Shown here: positions 45,198 through 53,731 of the stretch, piece by piece
How the letters are laid out: each line of letters opens with the position of its first letter
How positions within the stretch are numbered: the stretch's first letter is position 1
Assembly: GCF_000379685.1 (NCBI RefSeq)
Contig: NZ_KB903249.1
Location: 1,319,911 to 1,383,910 of the forward strand
DNA from: Catelliglobosispora koreensis DSM 44566
GTDB lineage: Bacteria; Actinomycetota; Actinomycetes; Mycobacteriales; Micromonosporaceae
DNA length: 64,000 nucleotides
Direction of reading: 5' to 3'
The notes under the pieces: model-generated
The model's database searches: none
What the model saw: only the letters and a program-made list of their open reading frames with translations
What the model was told of the DNA's origin: nothing
Translations under genes and position numbers: made by a program

Positions 45198-46291
45198 GGA
45201 GACGAGCAGGCCAGCGTCGGTGCCGAATTCGTTCCCGACCAGTTCGCCAGGAAGCCCAATGTTCTGGTGCCACTTGGCGAAATCGTGCCGTTATAGCCCG
45301 CGTTGCGGAACGTCACGGTATTGCCGCTCTGGCTATACGTGCTGTCCCACGATTGCGTCACGGTCTGTCCATTCGCGAACGTCGCCGTGACGGTCCAGCC
45401 ATTGAGGCTGGCACTCGTGCTGTTGTTGCGGACAGTGATGCCGCCCTGGAAGCCGTTGTTCCACTCACCCGTCTTGGCGTACGTCGCGGTGCACGCCCCG
45501 CCGGGAGGCGGCGAGGAAGGCGGTGGCGACGAAGGCGGCGGCGAGGACGGTGGCGGCGACGAGGGCGGCGGCTGAGTCTGGTTCGGCCCGACCCCGGTGA
45601 CCTCGCCATTTCCGCCGTCGAAGATGACGTCGGAGCAGCTGAAGAAGTTCTCATTGCTGTCCGAGCGCACCCAGCGGATGTAGATGATGGCCCGGCCGCT
45701 GCGCCCGGTGGGCAGCTGCGCGTTCCAGTAGTAGTAGTTCAGCGCGCCCGGCCCGCCGTTGGCTGGGGGGTTGGTGACGCTCGCGAACTCCTGCAAGTCG
45801 CTCCACGCCAAGGGGGACGTGGGGCTCCAGCCCTGGCGGGTGATAGCCAGGTAGAACGTTCCGGGGTGGTGTGCCCAGTTGCTATGCCGGAACTGAATGT
45901 TCGCACCCGTGGTCAGGTGCGTTAGCGGCCAGTCGGTGCGGGCCGCGTTGTAGGCGCTGAAGTTATACGGCCCACCCGTTCCAGCACTGCACAACTGTCC
46001 ATCCGGGATGAACCCGACCGTGCGGCCAGCGGCGTCCGAGCGGAGCACCGCGAACCAGTTGTAAAGCGGGGTCGTGCCATTCTGGGCGATCGCCGCGGCA
46101 CACGCCGGGTTGTACGCCTCAATCGCTCCGTTGGGACGGAGCCCATCTTGATAACACAGCCAAGTGCGGCTGCCGGGGAACATCGTCGCCCCGTGGGCTT
46201 GGGCCGGGCCGGTCTGAATCATTACCGCTGCGACGCTCGCGGTGACGATAGCGGCGGCCAGGCTGGCTAAGAGCTGGCGTCTGCGTTTCAC
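45194..46291 (-). CDS. AA10 lytic polysaccharide monooxygenase with CBM2
   Basis: A 365-residue secreted copper enzyme. The start is GTG 46289-46291 with AGGGAAACAGG upstream. The signal peptide ends at AQA, leaving His as the first mature residue (HGATMFPGSRTW), the N-terminal copper ligand. The second His is in RHSNWAHHPGTF. The AA10 module spans to about 232; a Pro/Ser linker of five near-identical units follows, then CBM2 (about 268-365). It oxidatively cleaves crystalline cellulose, assisting GH6. A CebR-like operator lies 84 bases upstream. Confidence 0.9.
   Translation of the reverse strand: MKRRRQLLASLAAAIVTASVAAVMIQTGPAQAHGATMFPGSRTWLCYQDGLRPNGAIEAYNPACAAAIAQNGTTPLYNWFAVLRSDAAGRTVGFIPDGQLCSAGTGGPYNFSAYNAARTDWPLTHLTTGANIQFRHSNWAHHPGTFYLAITRQGWSPTSPLAWSDLQEFASVTNPPANGGPGALNYYYWNAQLPTGRSGRAIIYIRWVRSDSNENFFSCSDVIFDGGNGEVTGVGPNQTQPPPSSPPPSSPPPSSPPPSSPPPGGACTATYAKTGEWNNGFQGGITVRNNSTSASLNGWTVTATFANGQTVTQSWDSTYSQSGNTVTFRNAGYNGTISPSGTRTLGFLANWSGTNSAPTLACSSP
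45504..45572 (-). repeat. 15-bp tandem repeat encoding the LPMO linker
   Basis: About 4.6 copies of a GGCGGCGGCGAGGAA-like 15-mer encode PPPSS units of the flexible linker. On the opposite strand the same repeat opens false Gly/Glu-rich frames. Confidence 0.85.
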
Positions 46292-46374
46292 CCTGTTTCC
46301 CTTTCGGTGTCTGGGATTTAGGCATCAGGGATTGCTAGACGCGCGTGCCATGCGGGCTCTGGAGAAGTCTCTCA

Positions 46375-46388
46375 TGAGAACGCTCCCA
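46375..46388 (-). promoter_or_regulatory. CebR-like operator in the LPMO promoter
   Basis: Read on the minus strand the site is TGGGAGCGTTCTCA, 12 of 14 bases matching TGGGAGCGCTCCCA. It is directly preceded by TTGTCA and followed, 17 bases from that hexamer, by GAGACT. This mirrors the -35/operator/-10 layout of the GH6 promoter. Confidence 0.6.
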
Positions 46389-46400
46389 TGACAATTCCGC

Positions 46401-46943
46401 TTAGGACACCGTCTCGTGATACCGCTTGAGTAGATCGACGGTTTTGCCCTTGTCCCTGAAGCCCGCGAACGCTTGTGGCTCAAGGGTGTCGGGGAACAGC
46501 GCGCGCACGCGGTCGGGGTAGCCGTCGCCCGACGGCGGGATCTGGACATAGGGCGGATCGGTCAGCTTGATGACGACGGGACCCGAACTGCGGCTCGCGT
46601 AGTCCCACGGTGTTCCTCTTTGGACGAGCGCGCACAGGTACCGGGCGTAGATGACCTTCACGTCCTCCACTCGTTGCGCTTCGGCGGGCTCCATGCCAAA
46701 GGTTTCGGCCGTGCAAATGACTTTGCCCACGTTGCCGCCACCGTGGCTGTGGCCCTGCAGGTCATAGAGCTCAAGCCGGGCGGGCTGTAACTCCTCGAGG
46801 GTCACGCGCGCCTTAGCGGCGAGTTGCTCGGCCAGGCCGTCGCCGCGCAGGTAGACGAGCCCGGCGGCGACGGCCACCACCGCCAGGAACTCGGGAAGCA
46901 GCCACCAGCGGTGGCGCCGCAGGAAAGATTTGATGGAAGACAT
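46401..46943 (-). CDS. Membrane-anchored protein of unknown function
   Basis: From ATG 46941-46943 the protein has 180 residues with one N-terminal helix (about 12-33) and an exterior domain containing conserved-looking Cys (VICTAETFGM, YLCALVQRG) and a Pro-rich PPYVQIPPSG. I do not recognise a family. The gap to the LPMO gene contains that gene's promoter, so the two are not necessarily co-transcribed. A GTG start eight codons earlier is possible. Confidence 0.5.
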   Translation of the reverse strand: MSSIKSFLRRHRWWLLPEFLAVVAVAAGLVYLRGDGLAEQLAAKARVTLEELQPARLELYDLQGHSHGGGNVGKVICTAETFGMEPAEAQRVEDVKVIYARYLCALVQRGTPWDYASRSSGPVVIKLTDPPYVQIPPSGDGYPDRVRALFPDTLEPQAFAGFRDKGKTVDLLKRYHETVS

Positions 46944-47062
46944 GGGGGATCTCTTCTCGACGGTCACCAGTGGATCCGTCGCGGCCCAGGACTCCCACCG
47001 GTTATTGCATCACGTGTCTAAGGCTTGGGCAACGATTGTGAGTAGCCAGAACAGATGCGAGC

Positions 47063-48367
47063 ATGACCGGTGTGTTGCGCGACGACGGTCTGTCACCAGG
47101 GGTTCTGCTCGCGGGGCGGTACCGGCTCATTGACCGGATCGGGCTGGGCGGCATGGCGGTCATCTGGCGTGCGCACGATGAGACGCTCGACCGTCTCGTC
47201 GCGGTCAAAGTGCTGGACCTTTCCCTGTCCAGCGATGTGCGCCTGCGTGATCTGGTCCGCCGGGAAGCGTGGGCGGGCGCCCGGCTGAACCATCCCGATG
47301 TGGCGAGCGTGCACGACTTCGTCCATCTGGGAGCCTTCGGCATGCTGGTGATGCAGCTCGTGGAAGGCGAGCCGCTCGCTGACCTCATCGCGGCCGGCCC
47401 GCTGGAGTGGACCGCCGCCGTGCGCATCGGTGCCCGCGTCGCCGCCGTGCTCGACCACGCGCACCATCGCGGCGTCGTGCATCGCGACATCACGCCGGAC
47501 AATGTGGTGATCCACGGCGAACAGGTGACTGTCCTGGATTTCGGCATCGCCGCGAAGATTGGCGAGCCCGATGACGACAGCACCGGAGCCAGCTTCGGCA
47601 CCCCGGCCTACGTCGCGCCGGAGCGCCTTGACGGCACCCCAGCCCACGCTGCCACCGACGTCTACGCCCTCGGCGTCATCCTCTACGAGATGCTGTCCGG
47701 GAGGGTGCCCTTCAAGGTCCGCGGCTGGGATGACGTCGCGGCAGAACATCCAAGACCAATCCCATTGCGTACTCCCGGAGCACCGGCCGCCTTGGAAATA
47801 CTGATAAGGCGGATGCTTAGCCGGGATCCGCACGAGCGCCCCAGGGCGGCGGAGATCCGGTCGCGATTGGAGGGCATGCTCGCCCCGTCACGCCGGCGCA
47901 GTGTGGCCGCTGTCGTTTCAGTGGTCGCGGTGCTGACCGCCCTCATCGCCCTCTGGCGTCCCTGGAACGCACCGCAAACACCGGTGAATCTGCCGACTCA
48001 GCCCGCGCCATCGTCAGCCGTGCCGTCGGCCGCCACCACGCCAAGCCCTTCCGTGTCACAGACCGGCGCGCCCTACATCCCGATCCCGCCGTCACTGACA
48101 CCGAGCGTGACCCCGCCGCCGATGACGGAACAGCAAGCGCGGTCAGCGTTCTACACGCTCGTAAACGATGGGGTGGCGGCCGGGACGATCCGCTCAGATG
48201 TGGGCCTCGACCTGGAACAGATGGTGCGCAACGCGACGCAGCTGTCGCATTTGGACAGTGTGCGGGAGAAAATCAACGACCGCGAACGAGAGCGGTCCGT
48301 CCCAGAGTCCCTGGCGTCCCAACTGCGGTCCGCCTTGGACAGTGTCGCGAGAGCGATGCAGGCGTAG
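47063..48367 (+). CDS. Receptor-like serine/threonine protein kinase
   Basis: A 434-residue Hanks-type kinase. The catalytic domain spans about 15-275: glycine loop GLGGMAVIW, VAVKVLDL with Lys near 49, the catalytic loop HRDITPDN near 139-146, DFG near 159-161 and SFGTPAYVAPE. The loop Lys normally two residues after Asp is Thr, an unusual change. One transmembrane helix (about 278-295) and a Pro/Ser-rich linker lead to a 75-residue extracellular helical tail. No PASTA repeats. It could phosphorylate FHA partners such as the nearby ABC exporter. Confidence 0.85.
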   Translation: MTGVLRDDGLSPGVLLAGRYRLIDRIGLGGMAVIWRAHDETLDRLVAVKVLDLSLSSDVRLRDLVRREAWAGARLNHPDVASVHDFVHLGAFGMLVMQLVEGEPLADLIAAGPLEWTAAVRIGARVAAVLDHAHHRGVVHRDITPDNVVIHGEQVTVLDFGIAAKIGEPDDDSTGASFGTPAYVAPERLDGTPAHAATDVYALGVILYEMLSGRVPFKVRGWDDVAAEHPRPIPLRTPGAPAALEILIRRMLSRDPHERPRAAEIRSRLEGMLAPSRRRSVAAVVSVVAVLTALIALWRPWNAPQTPVNLPTQPAPSSAVPSAATTPSPSVSQTGAPYIPIPPSLTPSVTPPPMTEQQARSAFYTLVNDGVAAGTIRSDVGLDLEQMVRNATQLSHLDSVREKINDRERERSVPESLASQLRSALDSVARAMQA

Positions 48368-48375
48368 GGGTTATT

Positions 48376-48424
48376 CCCGAGCGGCCACGGAGTCAGCTGT
48401 CACGGACCGCCCGGGGAGCTTTTA
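48376..48424 (+). terminator. Probable terminator of the kinase gene
   Basis: CCCGAGCGG (48376-48384) pairs with CCGCCCGGG (48407-48415), one A-C mismatch in nine, followed by AGCTTTT. It lies nine bases past the kinase stop codon. Confidence 0.5.
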
Positions 48425-48425
48425 G

Positions 48426-49760
48426 CTAGATCGCGCCGGAGCGGATCACATCGCTGAACCAGCGGGCGCTTTGCTTAGGGATGCGCCGCTGCGTGGGATA
48501 GTCCACGTAAATCAGCCCCCATCGCTCTTCGTAACCCTCTTGCCACTCAAAGTTGTCCATGAGTGACCAGACGTGGTAACTCTTCAGGTTTACCCCGGCT
48601 TCTATCGCTTTATGCGCGGCGGCGAAGTGATCACGCAGGAACTCGACCCGGCCCGGGTCGCTGACCGTCCCGTCTGTGCCGAGGGAGTCGGGCGTAGGCA
48701 GCCCATTCTCGGTAATCGTGAGCGGGATATCGCCGTAGTCCTGCTTGACGCGGAGCAAGATGTCGAAGAGGCCCTGAGGGAAGATTTGCTGCCAGAAGGC
48801 TTCACTGATGGGGTGGCGCACCTCGGTGGTGCCCGTTCCTGTCACATAGATAGGGGTGTAGTACTGCACGGCGAGCAGATCAACGGGCTCGCCGATGGTC
48901 TTCAGGTCGCCGGGGCGAATATAGGTCTCCATAGGAGAGAAGCGGGCGATGTCGGCAAGGACGTCGGCCGGATACTCGGCTTTGAAGATCGGGTCAAGGT
49001 AGAGCCGGTTTTCGTAACCGTCGTAAAGGTAGGTCTGTGCCGCGGCTTCGGCGCTGCCGTCAGCGGGATAGCAAGGGTGCAGGTTCAGGGAAGCACCAAT
49101 GCCAGCCTCGGCGGGCAGGTGGGGCCGCATCGCCTGCACGGCAAGGCCGTGCGCGAGCAACTGGTGGTGTGCCACCACGTAAGCGGCTGCCTGGTCTCGG
49201 TGGCCCGGCGCGTGTGAGCCGTGCAAATATCCATTTTGGACGACGGTCTTCGGCTCGTTGAGCGTGAGCCAAGTGGGCACGGTGTCACCCAGCGAACGGG
49301 CGACCAGTGCGGCGTAGTCGGCGAACTTCAGTGCGGTATCACGGTTTTCCCAGCCGCCCAGGTCGTGCAGGGCTTGAGGGGTGTCCCAGTGATAGAGCGT
49401 GACCATCGGCGAGATGCCCCGCTGATGGAGCCCATCAATGAGACGTTTGTAGAAGTCGAGTCCCTTGTGGTTGACCGGGCCGCTGCCGGTGGGGAGCACC
49501 CGGGACCACGAGATGGAGAAGCGGTATGACTTCATCCCCAGCTCTTTGATCAGGTCCAGGTCCGAAGCCCAGAGGTGGTAGTGGTTCGCGGCCTCGTCGC
49601 CGTGATGACCATTGCGCACTTTCCCTGGGGTTTTACTGAACGTGTCCCAGACCGACGGCCCTCGGCCGTCCACATTGGAGGCACCTTCAATCTGGTACGC
49701 CGATGTGGCGGCTCCCCAGATGAAGCTCTCCGGGAAGCGCAGTCCCAGTCCAGGTTGCAT
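48426..49760 (-). CDS. GH1 beta-glucosidase
   Basis: From ATG 49758-49760, preceded by GAGGAGC, the enzyme has 444 residues, the usual GH1 size. It starts with FPESFIWGAATSAYQIEGA. The acid/base Glu is in TLNEP near 165-169 and the nucleophile Glu in LTITENG near 350. No signal peptide is present, so it acts in the cytoplasm on imported cellobiose, the final step after GH6 and LPMO. Longer frames exist upstream but lack family sequence. A CebR-like operator is 26 bases upstream of the ATG. Confidence 0.95.
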   Translation of the reverse strand: MQPGLGLRFPESFIWGAATSAYQIEGASNVDGRGPSVWDTFSKTPGKVRNGHHGDEAANHYHLWASDLDLIKELGMKSYRFSISWSRVLPTGSGPVNHKGLDFYKRLIDGLHQRGISPMVTLYHWDTPQALHDLGGWENRDTALKFADYAALVARSLGDTVPTWLTLNEPKTVVQNGYLHGSHAPGHRDQAAAYVVAHHQLLAHGLAVQAMRPHLPAEAGIGASLNLHPCYPADGSAEAAAQTYLYDGYENRLYLDPIFKAEYPADVLADIARFSPMETYIRPGDLKTIGEPVDLLAVQYYTPIYVTGTGTTEVRHPISEAFWQQIFPQGLFDILLRVKQDYGDIPLTITENGLPTPDSLGTDGTVSDPGRVEFLRDHFAAAHKAIEAGVNLKSYHVWSLMDNFEWQEGYEERWGLIYVDYPTQRRIPKQSARWFSDVIRSGAI

Positions 49761-49785
49761 ACGGTGCTCCTCGGGCGAATCTTGG

Positions 49786-49799
49786 TGGGAACGCTCCCA
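49786..49799 (-). promoter_or_regulatory. CebR-like operator of the beta-glucosidase gene
   Basis: TGGGAACGCTCCCA differs at one position from the CebR/CelR consensus palindrome. It is 26 bases before the start codon, where a bound repressor would block transcription start or elongation. Confidence 0.7.
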
Positions 49800-50208
49800 C
49801 CCATAAGCATAGTTGACTTCGGGGGATGAGATTGCGGGGGATAGGCGATAAGGTGTGGGGACAGGGAAGGGCAGTCCCTGCCCCCACGGGTGCAAACACA
49901 AGTGTCCACACAGGACAGATGTGTGCGGGAGCCGTTGGCACGCGACGTTTGTCGCTACCGCCGCTTGCAGGCGGCGGCTACCTCCTTTCCGGGCACCCGG
50001 GAGGTCGAGCCGGCCGCCGTGGCTTGCGCCATCCGGACTTGCGTCCGGTGAACGCAGGGGCCGCATTGAGTCACCTGCGGGCTGCAGTCAAGGCAGCCCG
50101 ACGTGGCCCGTTGCATGCCACCATTGGCGGCCGGCCCGTTCTCTCAGATGCAATCGGCCTGAAGCATTCCGGGCTCACTCAGGCCGGTGCAATATCGATG
50201 ACCTTCCG

Positions 50209-50222
50209 TGGAAGCGTTCCCA
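50209..50222. promoter_or_regulatory. Second CebR-like palindrome, remote from any start codon
   Basis: TGGAAGCGTTCCCA matches the consensus palindrome at 12 of 14 positions and is embedded in longer CCGTGG/CCACGG arms. It lies 449 bases before the beta-glucosidase ATG. It may serve a distal promoter or DNA looping with the site at 49786. Confidence 0.5.
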
Positions 50223-50275
50223 CGGTGTTGTTCAGACGATAGCGAGTTGTGAATCGGTGCGCAACATTGCTGAAA

Positions 50276-50839
50276 CTAATCTCTCCAGAGCGTCCACTGT
50301 GGAGGACCTGACTTCATCGGCGGTTTTCCGGTGATGCTGAAGCCATGCCGCTGATAGAACGCCAGGTTCCGGGGGTTCGACGACTCTAGATAGATCGCAA
50401 GCCCGTTGTTGGGTGCGGCTTTGAGTAACTCGGCTCCGAGGCCCTGCCCTTGCGCTTTCCTCGCTGTGGCAATGAATTCGAGGTACCAGTGGGCCGGTGG
50501 GACATTTTCGTGAAGTTTCTCGATCGCTGTCAGGCGCCCTAGAAGACGGGGCAGGCGCGTCCCGGCGGCCCGAACCATGGGCGCGGCCGACTTGAGCATC
50601 GCGCCCGTGGGCAGCTTCCACTGCCCGGGTGGAGACCACATGGTGACCGCTGTGTTGCCCGCGATGGTGTAGACGTGGCCACGGGGGATCGCGTGCTTCA
50701 GGAGTGCTGTGAAGACCCGTTCCCGGGCGCGATAGTCGCGCAGCATCCACGTCCACACCGGATCGTCGTCGAACGCGTCGGCGAGGGTGGACGCGAGCTG
50801 AGGTAGATCACTCAGGAAAGCAACGCGAATATCGTTCAC
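50276..50839 (-). CDS. GNAT N-acetyltransferase
   Basis: From GTG 50837-50839 the enzyme has 187 residues. The acetyl-CoA signature is in LEFIATARKAQGQGLGAELLKAA near 122-144, followed by the typical GLAIYLESSNPRNLAFYQRHGF near 149-170. It fits the actinobacterial GNAT group with an N-terminal FDDDPVWTWMLRD segment. It follows trkA after 11 bases and is probably the last gene of that transcript. Substrate unknown. Confidence 0.8.
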   Translation of the reverse strand: MNDIRVAFLSDLPQLASTLADAFDDDPVWTWMLRDYRARERVFTALLKHAIPRGHVYTIAGNTAVTMWSPPGQWKLPTGAMLKSAAPMVRAAGTRLPRLLGRLTAIEKLHENVPPAHWYLEFIATARKAQGQGLGAELLKAAPNNGLAIYLESSNPRNLAFYQRHGFSITGKPPMKSGPPQWTLWRD

Positions 50840-50850
50840 AAACGCAGATG

Positions 50851-51519
50851 CTAGGTGATCGCCGCGAACCGCTGCACCTTGTCGACTGAGCCGGCCACGA
50901 TGAGCAGCGCTTCCGGTGGGACCAGCGTTTCCGGCTGGGCATAGGTGAAGTCCTCGCCGCGCCGCTTCACGCCCACGACCGTGACGCCATGATTCGTGCG
51001 CAGGGCACAATCACGCAGCGTCTTGCCGATCGCTTCCTGTGGCGCACGGGTCTTGGCGATCGCGAAGCCATCGTCGAACTCGATGAAATCGATCATCTTG
51101 CTCGTGATGAGGTGCGCGACCCGGTCACCCATGCTCGCTTCGGGCTGCACGACATGATGCGCCCCCACCGCGGACAGGATTTTGGCGTGCTTGGCCGAAA
51201 TGGCCTTCGCCCAGATCTGGGGCACGCCCAGGTCGGCCAGCGTGACCACGGTCAGGATGCTGGCCTCCACGCTGGTGCCGATCCCGACCACGGCCCGGCT
51301 GAACTCCGATACGCCAAGCTGGCGCAAGGCGTCGTCGTCGGTGCTGTCGGCCTGCACCACGTGGGTGAGGCGGTCGGCGTATTCCTGCACCGCTTTCATG
51401 CTGTGGTCGATGCCGAGGACCTCGTGCCCCAGCTTCGCCAGGGACTCGGCGATCGTGCCGCCGAAACGGCCGAGTCCAATGACGACAACAGCTTCTTCAC
51501 TTGCCTGCTGGCTAGCCAA
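50851..51519 (-). CDS. trkA: K+ uptake regulatory subunit TrkA/KtrA
   Basis: TTG 51517-51519 is the best start: AGAGGAG lies about ten bases upstream and the frame then gives 222 residues, the usual KtrA length. Longer starts would run far into trkH. The RCK domain has the nucleotide motif GLGRFG (15-20) and the ribose-binding Asp in LGIDHS near 37; the C-terminal TrkA-C domain starts near 135. It gates the TrkH/KtrB channel in response to ATP/ADP or NAD(H). It overlaps the trkH stop by eight bases. Confidence 0.85.
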   Translation of the reverse strand: MASQQASEEAVVVIGLGRFGGTIAESLAKLGHEVLGIDHSMKAVQEYADRLTHVVQADSTDDDALRQLGVSEFSRAVVGIGTSVEASILTVVTLADLGVPQIWAKAISAKHAKILSAVGAHHVVQPEASMGDRVAHLITSKMIDFIEFDDGFAIAKTRAPQEAIGKTLRDCALRTNHGVTVVGVKRRGEDFTYAQPETLVPPEALLIVAGSVDKVQRFAAIT

Positions 51520-52840
51520 CGATCGGACGCTCCTCTGGATAGCGGTAACGCGCGGGCCGCTCACTGAGCGCCAGCGCCGATGCCACGGTGACAATGCCAA
51601 CGCGGCCAACAAACATCAGAAGTATCAATACCACTTGCGCGGCCGGCCCGAGGCTGGAGGTGATGCCTGTCGTCAGGCCCACGGTCGCGAAGGCGGACAT
51701 CGCTTCGAAGAACACGCGCTCAAGCGAGAAATCCGTCATGGCGAGCAAGGCGATGGTCCCCGCGGCCACTACGGCGATGCTCAGCAGCGCCACGGTAATG
51801 GCTTGCCGTTGCGTTGACTCGGCGATCCGGCGTTTGCCGATCACGACGTCGCGTTCACGGCGCACTTCAGCCAGGATGACGAACAGCAGCAAGAAGAAGG
51901 TGGTGACCTTGACGCCGCCACTGGTGCCAGCGCTGCCACCGCCAATGAACATCAGCCAGTCGGTCACGAGGAGTGTTTCGGAGTTCATCTGCCCGAAGTC
52001 CACGCTGTTGAAGCCCGCCGTTCGCGGAGAGGTCCCCTGGAACAGGGCAGCCAAGATCTTGGCGGGCAGGTCAAGTGGGCCAAAGGTTTTCGGGTTGTTC
52101 CACTCGAACGTGAGCATGGCCGCGAAACCAATGAAAAGCAGGAAGGCCGTTCCCCAAACGGTTATGCGTGTGTGCACCGACCATTGCCTGGGCCGTCGCC
52201 GGCCACTGAGTTCATAGATGACAGGGAAACCGATGCTGCCCGCGATGATCGCGAAGATCATCGGAAGACAGATCCACCAGTCGGCCACGAAGGTCACGGT
52301 GTTATCGGGCATCAAGGTATAGCCGGTGTTATTCAGCGACGACACCGCGCTGAAAAAGCCCTGCCACACCGCTTCACCGAACGGGTAGTCATAGCCAAGC
52401 CATAGCCGCAGGGCCAGGATCACGGTGACAGCGCCTTCGACGATCACCATGAAGGCGGCGACCCGCAGAAGTAGACCCCGAAGGTCGCCAATCCCGACCG
52501 CGTGTGTCTCCGCCTGGGCCACGAGCCGCCCGGACAGCCCAAGCCGGCGCGCTGTGATGAAGCTAAGCAGGGTCGCTAGCGCCATGATGCCGAAGCCGCC
52601 GATCTGCATCAGCACCAGCAGCACGACGTGGCCAAACAGGGTCCAGTAGGTCGCTACGTCCACAACGGACAGCCCGGTGACGCAACCCGTTGAGACCGAG
52701 GTGAACAGAGCGGTCAGAAAGGGCGCGCCTCCGGGACCCCGCCGCGCGATGGGCAGGCTGAGCAGCACCGTGCCGACGGCGATCAGGCACAGAAAGGCGA
52801 CCGGGACTAACCGGGCAGGGTGCTGCAGCCACCGACGCAT
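51512..52840 (-). CDS. trkH: K+ transporter membrane subunit TrkH/KtrB
   Basis: A 442-residue membrane protein with the four-fold M1-P-M2 layout. The selectivity-filter Gly regions are visible as SVSTGCVTGLSV near 48-59, SSLNNTGYTLM, GTSPRTAGFNSVDFG and FATVGLTTGITSSLG. It matches KtrB (about 450) better than the larger TrkH. Together with the downstream trkA it forms a potassium uptake system driven by the membrane potential or Na+. Confidence 0.9.
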   Translation of the reverse strand: MRRWLQHPARLVPVAFLCLIAVGTVLLSLPIARRGPGGAPFLTALFTSVSTGCVTGLSVVDVATYWTLFGHVVLLVLMQIGGFGIMALATLLSFITARRLGLSGRLVAQAETHAVGIGDLRGLLLRVAAFMVIVEGAVTVILALRLWLGYDYPFGEAVWQGFFSAVSSLNNTGYTLMPDNTVTFVADWWICLPMIFAIIAGSIGFPVIYELSGRRRPRQWSVHTRITVWGTAFLLFIGFAAMLTFEWNNPKTFGPLDLPAKILAALFQGTSPRTAGFNSVDFGQMNSETLLVTDWLMFIGGGSAGTSGGVKVTTFFLLLFVILAEVRRERDVVIGKRRIAESTQRQAITVALLSIAVVAAGTIALLAMTDFSLERVFFEAMSAFATVGLTTGITSSLGPAAQVVLILLMFVGRVGIVTVASALALSERPARYRYPEERPIVG

Positions 52841-52864
52841 GGAGTTGTTCTTACCATGCGCGAT

Positions 52865-53731
52865 CTAGCCCTTAACGCTGCCGGCCAGCAGACCGCGAAC
52901 GAAGTAGCGCTGAAGGCTCAGGAACACGATCAGCGGCACCACGATGGACACGAACGCACCGGCGGTAAGCCGTTGCCATTCTTGCCCACGGCTGCCTGCC
53001 ATTTCGGCCAGGCGGACCGTTAGGGGCGCGTTGTCAGGCCCGCCGCCGGCGAACACGAGGCCGACGAGAAGGTCATTCCACACCCACAAGAACTGGAAGA
53101 TGCCAAAGCTAGCCAGCGCCGGCACGATCAGCGGCAGCACGACCTGACGGAAGATGCGGGCATGGCTCGCCCCATCGACCCGGGCCGCCTCGATGACGTC
53201 GCCGGGCAACTCCGAGATGAAGTTGTGCAAGAGGAAGATGCCCAAAGGCAAAGCGAAGCACGTGTGCGCCAGCCAGACCGTCGCGGTCGGGTAGGGCCAG
53301 ATGAGCGCCTCCTGCACCGGGCTGAGCATCTGCAGCATCGGGATTAGCGCCATCTGCAACGGCACGATCTGCAAGGCGAAGATGCCGATGAAAATCCAGT
53401 CACGGCCGCGGAATCTGGTCCACGCCAAGGCATATGCGGCCATGGCGCTAAACGCCACCGGGAACAGCACCGACGGAATGGTGATGACGAGCGAGTTGAT
53501 GAAATAACTCAGCAGGCCCTGGTTTAGCAGGACCTCCTCGTAGTTAGCCATCGTCACTTGCGGGTCACCGAAGAAGTTCCACCAGCCGTTGGTCTTGATC
53601 TCCAGCTCGGGGCGGAAGCTGGAGATGAGCAAGCCGAAGGTCGGTGTGGTCCAAAGGACAGCGATGACGATCGCGACCAGGCTAGCCGTCCGGCTCGTCA
53701 ACCGCTTGCGAACTCTGCCTTCCGAGCTCAT
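52865..53731 (-). CDS. Sugar ABC transporter permease (MalG/AglG-like)
   Basis: A 288-residue inner-membrane permease with six helices. The EAA loop that docks the ATPase is EAARVDGASHARIFRQVVLPLI near 187-208. It overlaps the upstream MalF-type gene by four bases. Its N-terminal basic segment and PTFGLLISSFRPELEIKTNGWW stretch are as in CUT1 permeases for di- and oligosaccharides. The operon has no ATP-binding gene. Confidence 0.9.
   Translation of the reverse strand: MSSEGRVRKRLTSRTASLVAIVIAVLWTTPTFGLLISSFRPELEIKTNGWWNFFGDPQVTMANYEEVLLNQGLLSYFINSLVITIPSVLFPVAFSAMAAYALAWTRFRGRDWIFIGIFALQIVPLQMALIPMLQMLSPVQEALIWPYPTATVWLAHTCFALPLGIFLLHNFISELPGDVIEAARVDGASHARIFRQVVLPLIVPALASFGIFQFLWVWNDLLVGLVFAGGGPDNAPLTVRLAEMAGSRGQEWQRLTAGAFVSIVVPLIVFLSLQRYFVRGLLAGSVKG

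Larger units (their letters stand above)
49761..50275. other. 515-bp gene-free, hairpin-rich region upstream of the beta-glucosidase
   Basis: No coding frame here is convincing. I see six stems: 49855-49860/49862-49867 with 49875-49880/49882-49887 (12 pairs, one mismatch); 49942-49946 with 49951-49955; 49958-49964 with 49971-49977; 49980-49985 with 50000-50005 enclosing CCGGG-CA-CCCGG; 50033-50038 with 50043-50048; and 50155-50162 with 50179-50186. Two operator-like palindromes flank them at 49786 and 50209. A long structured leader or a separate small RNA are both possible. Confidence 0.5.

Noticed and set aside
45303-45925. Gly/Glu- and Arg-rich plus-strand frames opposite the LPMO
   Set aside because: They are produced by the tandem linker repeat read on the wrong strand.
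49761-50066. N-terminal extension of the beta-glucosidase frame to 546 residues
   Set aside because: GH1 sequence begins at the ATG 49758-49760 with its own ribosome site; the extension is low-complexity and contains the operator and hairpins.
49826-50334. Plus-strand frames across the hairpin-rich gap
   Set aside because: Arg/Gly-rich composition, no ribosome site, and strong hairpins make coding unlikely.
51520-51612. Longer TrkA starting at 51612
   Set aside because: The extra 31 residues lie inside trkH, are not TrkA-like, and TTG 51519 has a good ribosome site.
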